Virus record (IMG/VR): IMGVR_UViG_3300025000_000384
Span: 1 to 26,350 of that record
DNA length: 26,350 nucleotides
DNA from: a virus
Strand: one strand, 5' to 3'
Positions 21,887-26,350 of the stretch are shown piece by piece; position 1 is the stretch's first letter; every line of letters starts with the position of its first letter. The notes under the pieces were generated by a model. The model searched no databases, had not been told where the DNA came from, and was given only the letters and a program-made list of their open reading frames with translations. A program made the position numbers and the translations under genes.

Positions 21887-22047
21887 AGTGCATCGCCTCC
21901 CCGTGTCTCGCATAATTCCGATGATGCCCGTTGCAATCCTGGGTTGCAGATCGCGGCGAACAAACCTTTGACTTCAGTCTGTCTCCAATAGTGGTAAACT
22001 TTGGCGCTTTCCCTGACTTTGGCTTTGAATTTTGGCGGTCGTTTCAT
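21859..22047 (-). CDS. Small basic protein, 62 aa
   Basis: First gene of this leftward operon. ATG at 22047 has GGGGAGGGAG upstream; an in-frame upstream start at 22107 would run through the operator region and is less likely. The product begins MKRPPKFKAKVRESAKVYHY and ends GGDALCKVCKIHM, with C34, C46 and the pair C55/C58 as possible metal ligands. Unknown function. Confidence 0.7.
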   Translation of the reverse strand: MKRPPKFKAKVRESAKVYHYWRQTEVKGLFAAICNPGLQRASSELCETRGGDALCKVCKIHM

Positions 22048-22068
22048 GGCTCCCTCCCCTTTTTGAAA

Positions 22069-22086
22069 GTGTAGAATATTCTTGTC
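22069..22086. promoter_or_regulatory. Half-conserved copy of the palindromic operator
   Basis: GTGTAGAATATTCTTGTC keeps the first 14 bases and the last base of the perfect palindrome at 22145-22162. It lies 21 bases upstream of the first ATG of the leftward operon, and its right end overlaps a minus-strand TTGACA (22087-22082). Confidence 0.7.
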
Positions 22087-22144
22087 AAGCAAAATATTCA
22101 CACGCATTTTTAAGTTAGAACTAGAACTGTGGCAGCTTCAGATG

Positions 22145-22162
22145 GTGTAGAATATTCTACAC
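22145..22162. promoter_or_regulatory. 18-bp perfect palindrome, probable operator
   Basis: GTGTAGAATATTCTACAC is its own reverse complement over all 18 bases. A 15/18 copy lies 76 bp away (centre to centre). Paired palindromes upstream of an operon are typical of dimeric repressor sites; the protein that binds is not identified here. Confidence 0.8.
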
Positions 22163-22346
22163 ATCATTTTTATTGGAAACGTGTGCTATAGTCTTAATTG
22201 TAAGGCCGTCAGATAGCGTCAGTCTTCTGACGTGCTGCAATGTTTAACGATGTCGGTTAATCAAGACCTTGGTGGGAGGATAAGCATTCCCTCCCCCCAA
22301 TACCCCTCTACCCTTCCGAGTTCTCAAGGGTAAAACCAATCAATCA
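22163..22346. other. Gene-free stretch between two leftward operons, with a possible rightward promoter
   Basis: No gene is visible. A plus-strand extended -10 (TGCTATAGT, 22184-22192) lies just right of the palindrome, but no good -35 and no plus-strand gene follow. Two hairpins are downstream: CGTCAG-TCTT-CTGACG near 22216-22231 and TACCCTT...AAGGGTA at 22309-22332. A short untranslated RNA is conceivable; evidence is weak. Confidence 0.4.
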
Positions 22347-22367
22347 AAAACGTGACCGGCTAATTGG
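22347..22367 (+). repeat. 21-bp exact direct repeat, copy 2
   Basis: Identical to 20599-20619. Here it lies six bases beyond the stop of the minus-strand 103-residue gene, in opposite orientation relative to its neighbouring gene. The two copies bracket the terminator, the six-gene minus-strand operon and its operators (1748 bp apart). Confidence 0.95.
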
Positions 22368-22373
22368 TAAATG

Positions 22374-22685
22374 TCATCGGTCAAGAGTACGGAAACGCTC
22401 GATGTAAACGTCATTTTCTGGAAAATATGCAAGGTCGCCGTTGTCGTGGATTTTCGGTTCAAACAATTCAATGATGGCGCTGTACTTGCTGTATTGTGTC
22501 CAGGTGTCAGCCTCGTTCTTTTCGGATTGGTAAAGGTCTTTTGCTCGGTCAAGATTGTTGATGATGACAAGCTCTTTCCGGCGTACCTCTTCAAACTTTC
22601 CGCCTCTTTTGCGCTCGGTCACGATGCACCGGACTTTGTAAATATGGATACCGGCAAGCCTTAAATGTGCGGCTGTGGCTGTCAT
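22374..22685 (-). CDS. Hypothetical protein, 103 aa
   Basis: AGGAGGGAA precedes ATG at 22685. The product begins MTATAAHLRLAGIHIYKVRC, has a basic stretch (VTERKRGGKFEEVRRKELVI) and ends FPENDVYIERFRTLDR. Alpha/beta composition, no motif I know. It is the last gene of the MoxR/VWA operon and is separated from the VWA gene by a strong two-stem hairpin. Confidence 0.78.
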   Translation of the reverse strand: MTATAAHLRLAGIHIYKVRCIVTERKRGGKFEEVRRKELVIINNLDRAKDLYQSEKNEADTWTQYSKYSAIIELFEPKIHDNGDLAYFPENDVYIERFRTLDR

Positions 22686-22702
22686 GGTCGTTCCCTCCTA
22701 TT

Positions 22703-22756
22703 ATTGATCGCTCTATCGCTTCCCTGTGGCATTCAGGGAAGCTAACAACGATTAAT
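22703..22756 (-). promoter_or_regulatory. Intercistronic two-stem hairpin D
   Basis: Inner stem GCTTCCCTG/CAGGGAAGC (9 bp, 7-nt loop) inside an outer stem of 8 bp with one mismatch (ATTGATCG/CGATTAAT on the plus strand), internal loops 6-7 nt. On the minus transcript it begins at the stop of the VWA gene and ends directly before the AGGAGG of the next gene. Confidence 0.75.
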
Positions 22757-23972
22757 GACCGGGGCGGAGGCGCACTAGCTCCCCGAATGGGGGAGGGCTG
22801 GCTTGATAGCCTCCAAGGTTCACCCATAACACCGGGATTCCTGGGTCGGTTCCGAATGAACTACAACACATATCAGTCAAAACGATGATACATGCCGGGG
22901 GTTCTTCAAGGGTGGCGACGTGTTCAAAGATCGGGGCAAAGTCGGTGCCTCCCCCCCCTTTAGCGGTTAATTTCAGCGGTCGCATATCGGGTGTGATAAC
23001 TTCGGTCTGAGTAATTCGCGTGTCAAAACAAGAGTCAATAACGGTCATGTTGTATTGCCCCATCATATCATCAAGTTCACTGGCGAATTGGTTCTGAAAT
23101 TCATCGGTGTATGTGCTGCCGGATGTATCGCGGTAGGTGGCTGCCGCTCCCATTTCCTGGTTGTAAAGTGAGGGAAGAATAAGACCTCTTGAAAAATAAC
23201 GCGGGTTCGGGCGCTTCCAGGTGTAATCATTTCTCGCGGTGCGGTCGATGAATTGTCTTAAAGCCTCTCGCCAGTCAACGACAGGCTCTAAAAGCTCGTC
23301 AACGTACCGTGCAAGGCTGCCGGGTAGCTTACCTGCCATTTTTGCGGCTTGCGCTGCCTGCTGAGTGGCGATTTTCCAGTCTTGAGCGTTTTGGGCTTTG
23401 TCGCTTTCACTTGCGGCTTGTCCGTCTTTTCCTGGCAAGTCCCTAACTTCGCCACATTTGCCGGGATCGCCTAAATTTGGCTCCTGCGGTCCTTTGCCTT
23501 GTTTCCCTGGTCCGTTGCCTGCTCCGTTTCCCTTCCCCGGTCCTGGGCCTTGCGGTGGCTCTGGGATAAGGTTATAAATTGCTTCCGCTTCCAGGTTTGC
23601 AAAGGCGGGATTGTTAAGGTGGTCTTTGGGTAACTGCATGCCTGCGGTAAGGATCAAAGGGTTTATAGCCATGTCTGCGGCGATATTCCAGCGTTGCGGG
23701 TCGCGTTCTCCCCGTCTGCATTGGTGAGCGTTGGCAAGGTGCATAACTTCGTGGCACAAGACCCCTTTAAGCTGGTCAATGGGCAAAGAATCAACAAAGG
23801 CGGGGCAATAGCCGATTGATACTCCGTCGGTCCACATGGTTCGCTGCTCGGGGTTCGGGATGTACTCCATCGGGTCTTCGATCAACTTGGTTTTGAGGGC
23901 GAGTGAACCAAAAAAGGGCTGGTCAAGAATCAATCCGGCTCTGGCTTTCTGCATTTTCTGTTGTGCTGTCAT
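22752..23972 (-). CDS. VWA-like / putative metallopeptidase-domain protein (CobT-like partner of MoxR)
   Basis: The frame extends to 24215, but AAGGAGGAATT places the start at ATG 23972 (406 aa); the longer version would swallow a hairpin and another small gene. Residues of about 50-85 hold GVLCHEVMHLANAHQCRRGE, an HExxH zinc motif (His74, Glu75, His78) as in the putative metallopeptidase domain found with VWA-like proteins. A Gly/Pro linker follows at 138-170. The VWA-like domain shows the MIDAS motif Asp282-x-Ser284-x-Ser286 (YRDTSGSTYTD), the GGGGTDF turn and VLTDM. It lacks export signals. Families like this act with MoxR AAA+ ATPases in metal insertion or protein remodelling, and a MoxR-type gene is upstream in the same operon. 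Whether it cleaves protein is unknown. Confidence 0.88.
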   Translation of the reverse strand: MTAQQKMQKARAGLILDQPFFGSLALKTKLIEDPMEYIPNPEQRTMWTDGVSIGYCPAFVDSLPIDQLKGVLCHEVMHLANAHQCRRGERDPQRWNIAADMAINPLILTAGMQLPKDHLNNPAFANLEAEAIYNLIPEPPQGPGPGKGNGAGNGPGKQGKGPQEPNLGDPGKCGEVRDLPGKDGQAASESDKAQNAQDWKIATQQAAQAAKMAGKLPGSLARYVDELLEPVVDWREALRQFIDRTARNDYTWKRPNPRYFSRGLILPSLYNQEMGAAATYRDTSGSTYTDEFQNQFASELDDMMGQYNMTVIDSCFDTRITQTEVITPDMRPLKLTAKGGGGTDFAPIFEHVATLEEPPACIIVLTDMCCSSFGTDPGIPVLWVNLGGYQASPPPFGELVRLRPGH

Positions 23973-23989
23973 AATTCCTCCTTTCTGTG

Positions 23990-24041
23990 TTGATTGCTTA
24001 ATGATGCCCCTGAATAGATCAGGAGCACGATAAACAATCAA
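23990..24041 (-). promoter_or_regulatory. Intercistronic two-stem hairpin A
   Basis: On the minus transcript an outer 11-bp stem (UUGAUUGUUUA with UAAGCAAUCAA) encloses an inner 8-bp stem (GCUCCUGA with UCAGGGGC). The only non-Watson-Crick pairs are one G-U in each, which would be C-A mismatches on the other strand. It begins with the stop of the 37-residue gene and ends before the AAGGAGG of the VWA gene. About 50 bases nearly identical to hairpin B. Confidence 0.85.
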
Positions 24042-24151
24042 GCATGTTCTTTGTCTTTTAACTGGCGCTTGAGGTCTTGTATAAGTCGGCGTTGCAAAAT
24101 CACAATAATGTTTGAAAGTATTAAAGCCGTCCAAAGCATCATAGTTTCCAT
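24038..24151 (-). CDS. Tiny membrane protein, 37 aa
   Basis: AAAGGAGGG lies five bases before ATG 24151. The product begins METMMLWTALILSNIIVILQ and ends RRLIQDLKRQLKDKEHA: one membrane helix then an amphipathic, Lys/Arg-rich cytoplasmic tail. Its stop forms the first bases of hairpin A, and hairpin B ends just before its ribosome binding site. Could tether a partner of the VWA/MoxR set to the membrane or be an unrelated small phage membrane protein. Confidence 0.68.
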   Translation of the reverse strand: METMMLWTALILSNIIVILQRRLIQDLKRQLKDKEHA

Positions 24152-24167
24152 CTTGCCCTCCTTTCTG

Positions 24168-24219
24168 TTGATTGCTTAACCATGCCCCTGAACGATTCAG
24201 GAGCACGATAAACAATCAA
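24168..24219 (-). promoter_or_regulatory. Intercistronic two-stem hairpin B
   Basis: Same element as hairpin A: outer 11-bp and inner 8-9-bp stems, with G-U pairs only on the minus transcript. The stop codon of the 77-residue gene lies in its first bases, and the TCCTTTCTG side next to the following ribosome binding site is conserved with copy A as well. Confidence 0.85.
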
Positions 24220-24449
24220 TAATAAATAATCTTCTGCTCTTTCGCCTGTTCGGAGATTTCGGAAGCAAGTTTCCTTGCGGCGTCTCTCCATTTGGTCATA
24301 TCGTCTTTAGCTTCGCCGGGGCTGTAGTACTGTAAGTCTTCGGTTATTATCTGGGCGCTTTCTCTCAAGCATTTATGCAATGCTCTGATTACGTCACATT
24401 GTTGGCCGGGTGATAAATTGGTTACGTCTAAAATGATTTGTTTTTGCAT
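24216..24449 (-). CDS. Hypothetical protein, 77 aa
   Basis: AAAGGGG precedes ATG 24449. The product begins MQKQIILDVTNLSPGQQCDV, then a helical stretch (RALHKCLRESAQIITEDLQY) and a Lys/Glu-rich end. Fully soluble by appearance, no known motif. It lies 12 bases after the DUF3150-like gene and ends within hairpin B. Confidence 0.78.
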   Translation of the reverse strand: MQKQIILDVTNLSPGQQCDVIRALHKCLRESAQIITEDLQYYSPGEAKDDMTKWRDAARKLASEISEQAKEQKIIYY

Positions 24450-24461
24450 GGTAGCCCCTTT

Positions 24462-25319
24462 CTAGGCTGCATTCATCCAGCCTGCCATTTTGTTCATGAT
24501 CTCGGCGCAATCGTCGGCTACGGCCTTGCGGGTCTTCTTGTCGATTCTCAACGTCTCCGGTTCGTATGCCGTCAATCTGGCGGAAACTTCCTTTGTCAGT
24601 CGGTCAAGCTCGGCGTCTCCTGCGATATTCAAGCGGGGTAACAGGTCCACGAGTTCAACGATATTACCAACAAGAGAATCCCTGAAAATAGCATCGGGAG
24701 TGCTCAACCGTTCCGCCATTGCGGAGACTGCGGTATGCAAGCGGCTCCATACGTCTCTCATGGCTGCGTCTTGTGCTTGCTGGCTTCTCGCGTCAAGCTC
24801 GGCCTTTATCCGGTTAACTTCGGCGTCTCCAAGATCAACGCGAAAGTCTGACGCATCGGGCAACGGGTCAACTTGCGTCTCAAAAGAGTATTTACTGATG
24901 ATGTTTTCTGCTGAAGGATAATCAGATTGTACGAACAAAGAATTGAGGCGTATTTTAGCATCCTCGACTAATGCGGGGTACTCGGTCAAAAACTCGCTGA
25001 CTGCTGCCTGGAATGCGGCTTTATGTTTTCGCATCCCTTCCGAGTAGGCGAAAAAATTAGCGGCTGGTAGAATCCGTGCTCCGTCATCGTTCCAGGGAAG
25101 GGTTTGTGTATAGTGGAAAGTTCTGGCGTCTCCTGCTGCGCTCTGGACCTTTTTTAATGCGTTGGTGGCGATAAGGGCTTTATTATACCTTCCGGCGTCG
25201 TTCGAGGTCTGGTATTCCTCTTTTACTTTCGCGGTTGCGGTCTTGTCCAGTTTCCTGGCGCTCCAGATTGAAATTGAGAGTCGGGCAAGCATGGCTTTTT
25301 TGCTGATTACGTGTGTCAT
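24462..25319 (-). CDS. DUF3150-like phage protein associated with MoxR/VWA genes
   Basis: 285 residues, AAGGAG ribosome binding site. The pattern LARLSISIWSARKLDKTATA, SNDAGRYNKALIATNALKKV, FHYTQTLPWNDDGARILPAA, VSEFLTEYPALVEDAKIRLN, DPLPDASDFRVDLGDAEVNR is that of a phage and mobile-element family I associate with DUF3150, usually encoded between a MoxR ATPase and a VWA protein. The second half is mostly helical. Function unknown; conserved linkage suggests a subunit or substrate of the AAA+/VWA machine. The name is a recollection of the family pattern, not a search result. Confidence 0.78.
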   Translation of the reverse strand: MTHVISKKAMLARLSISIWSARKLDKTATAKVKEEYQTSNDAGRYNKALIATNALKKVQSAAGDARTFHYTQTLPWNDDGARILPAANFFAYSEGMRKHKAAFQAAVSEFLTEYPALVEDAKIRLNSLFVQSDYPSAENIISKYSFETQVDPLPDASDFRVDLGDAEVNRIKAELDARSQQAQDAAMRDVWSRLHTAVSAMAERLSTPDAIFRDSLVGNIVELVDLLPRLNIAGDAELDRLTKEVSARLTAYEPETLRIDKKTRKAVADDCAEIMNKMAGWMNAA

Positions 25320-25322
25320 GGT

Positions 25323-25532
25323 TTAATGCTCCTTTCGTTGTCTGCGGTCGTTTCCGCGTGATGTAAAGCACTGGTTAGGGCAAAGGTTGCAAGGTTTCTT
25401 GTCTACAACAAAATACAAGTCAATTAAAAAGTCTGCTCCGCGTGGCGTCTCCATCAGTTTGCAGCCGTGCCTTACGAGGTCTGCTAAATCTGGCTGTGGC
25501 TTGTGCCTCCGTTCCTGTAGTCGTCTAGTCAT
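25323..25532 (-). CDS. Small Cys-containing basic protein, 69 aa
   Basis: AGGAGGGAAAGGAG precedes ATG 25532. The product begins MTRRLQERRHKPQPDLADLV, then GCKLMETPRGADFLIDLYFV, and ends KKPCNLCPNQCFTSRGN plus a basic tail. CNLCPNQC (C48, C51, C55) with C24 may bind a metal. It lies between the MoxR-type and DUF3150-like genes and ends 3 bases before the latter. No family recognised. Confidence 0.72.
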   Translation of the reverse strand: MTRRLQERRHKPQPDLADLVRHGCKLMETPRGADFLIDLYFVVDKKPCNLCPNQCFTSRGNDRRQRKEH

Positions 25533-25583
25533 CTCCTTTCCCTCCTGTAATGAATTACCGTATATCTCTAGGCGGCTGTAACT

Positions 25584-25629
25584 GCTTATCTGAACCGTTA
25601 AGGGTCTTAACGGCTCAATAAACGGTCAA
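25584..25629 (-). promoter_or_regulatory. Intercistronic two-stem hairpin C
   Basis: On the minus transcript, GUUUAU with AUAAGC forms the outer stem and GAGCCGUUAAG with CUUAACGGUUC the 11-bp inner stem (3-nt loop), with G-U pairs again. It shares TTGA--GTTTA and TAAGC with hairpins A and B, starts just after the MoxR stop, and ends about 50 bases before the next ribosome binding site. Confidence 0.7.
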
Positions 25630-25630
25630 G

Positions 25631-26350
25631 CTAGATTAACAGACTGCTATGATTGGCCGCCCACCGGACAAAGCCCCTTGAACTGGTAACGGTCGGGGCG
25701 AGTTTGACCGCGTCACGCATCAAAAGGACCGAAAATTCAGCGGGTAGCCGGTCGCAATATTCCGCAAGCCGATCAATCGTATTATCTGAGGCTTTGCGGC
25801 TCAAAGCACCACAAAGGGCGTAAAGGGTCGCGGGGTCGGTCGGCACTTCTCCTGCCTGGGGATTCATCAGAATCGCGTCGGGGTTCGGGAGGTTGCGACA
25901 GATACGGAGAAAACCTAAAAACTCTGCTGCGAACGCTTCACCGGCTGCGCCTGCAATCACTGGATATTCAAGCTCCTGGGCTATCCCAAGATTTAAGATC
26001 CTGCCGACATTGGCAACGGTTCTAGGGCATGGGCTGTTAAACAAGTCGGGTGATGGCTTAAAGTCGTGCAGCAGATTCGGGCGGAAACGGACAAAACTGA
26101 TTAACTCGGTCGGCATGTTGTTGGACAGCGCCCAATTGCACCATGAGTCAAGATCAGGCTGTAACTCTACGATGGTCGTAAAGCGGGATTTAACAGGCTC
26201 TAAAAGTCCCGATACTCCGGCGCGGTCCTGGCGGCGGTTGGTGGCTCCGATAAAGCAAACGTGGTCGCTGACTTTATGACCGTTCACGCGGCGTGCTAGG
26301 ATGAGTTGCATTGCTGCGGCTTGCGTGGCGGGTGGCGCTTGTCCAAGATC
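25631..26350 (-). CDS. MoxR-type AAA+ ATPase, C-terminal part (gene runs off the window)
   Basis: The frame is open to the right edge, and the residues before the first ATG (DLGQAPPATQAAA) fit the end of a Walker B segment of the MoxR form (L-D-E-L-x-x-A-P-P-x-x-Q-x-A-x-x-x), so the gene is cut by the window, not started at 26311. Next come VSDHVCFIGATNRRQDRAGV (sensor 1 Asn) and LLEPVKSRFTT (arginine finger). The C-terminal lid follows, with long helices and ISFVRFRPNLLHDFKPSPDL. MoxR ATPases work with VWA proteins to remodel or activate others; the VWA partner is 2 kb downstream. The Walker A part lies outside the window. Confidence 0.9.
   Translation of the reverse strand, partial: DLGQAPPATQAAAMQLILARRVNGHKVSDHVCFIGATNRRQDRAGVSGLLEPVKSRFTTIVELQPDLDSWCNWALSNNMPTELISFVRFRPNLLHDFKPSPDLFNSPCPRTVANVGRILNLGIAQELEYPVIAGAAGEAFAAEFLGFLRICRNLPNPDAILMNPQAGEVPTDPATLYALCGALSRKASDNTIDRLAEYCDRLPAEFSVLLMRDAVKLAPTVTSSRGFVRWAANHSSLLI

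Noticed and set aside
24038-24215. N-terminal extension of the VWA-like protein up to 24215
   Set aside because: The extension lacks domain character, spans hairpins A and B and the 37-residue gene, and the ATG at 23972 has a perfect AAGGAGG site.
1-26350. tRNA genes, insertion sequences, integrase
   Set aside because: Reading both strands I found no cloverleaf with a GGTTCGAA-type T arm, no transposase and no recombinase motif; a dedicated scan could still find a tRNA.

Overview
This window is a tailed-phage or prophage segment. Large virion-type genes are followed by a phage recombination and replication region built from small, tightly overlapping genes behind strong AGGAGG-type ribosome binding sites. 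The host is probably Gram-negative, because two proteins in the virion block carry Sec signal peptides. I cannot name the host. Gene styles remind me of phages of Desulfobacterota/Geobacter-like bacteria, but that is an impression, not a demonstration. No integrase, terminase, portal or tRNA gene is visible here.

Layout. (1) 1-9.1 kb, plus strand: the end of an unknown virion-type protein, a 2004-residue giant protein of the internal-virion/polyvalent type, a small secreted protein and a secreted parallel beta-helix protein, closed by a terminator at 9143. (2) 9.17-9.88 kb: a gene-free convergent region full of inverted repeats and minus-strand terminators. (3) 9.88-16.66 kb, minus strand: a long early operon read from an XRE repressor down through an HNH/HTH protein, a RecE-like PD-(D/E)XK exonuclease, a dATP/dGTP diphosphohydrolase-like protein, a RecT-like annealing protein, many small Cys-rich or hypothetical proteins, a 46-copy hexanucleotide-repeat gene, RusA and a histone H1-like protein. 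Two of these genes are broken: one by a frameshift, one by an in-frame amber codon at an expected Trp. (4) 16.66-16.81 kb: divergent control region with a near-consensus sigma70 promoter for the repressor and an inverted repeat. (5) 16.8-20.82 kb, plus strand: a replisome-organiser-like protein, a TOPRIM primase-helicase and six small genes, closed by a bidirectional terminator. (6) 20.85-22.05 kb, minus strand: six tiny genes, including two overlapping membrane proteins (one with a periplasm-facing CXXCH motif) and several zinc-ribbon-like proteins, headed by a region with an 18-bp perfect palindrome. (7) 22.37-26.35 kb, minus strand: a MoxR-type AAA+ ATPase (running off the window), a DUF3150-like protein, a VWA/metallopeptidase-like protein and small interspersed genes, with two-stem hairpins repeatedly placed between a stop codon and the next ribosome binding site.

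How the parts work together: exonuclease, annealing protein and RusA make a recombination set; initiator and primase-helicase make the replisome core; the XRE repressor sits between them as the likely switch. The MoxR/DUF3150/VWA trio is a recurrent but poorly understood chaperone-like module. The signals I find most unusual are the intercistronic hairpins in region 7, the hexamer repeat whose only variable base selects Tyr, Asn or Asp, the exact 21-bp repeat bracketing region 6, and the CXXCH mini-membrane protein.
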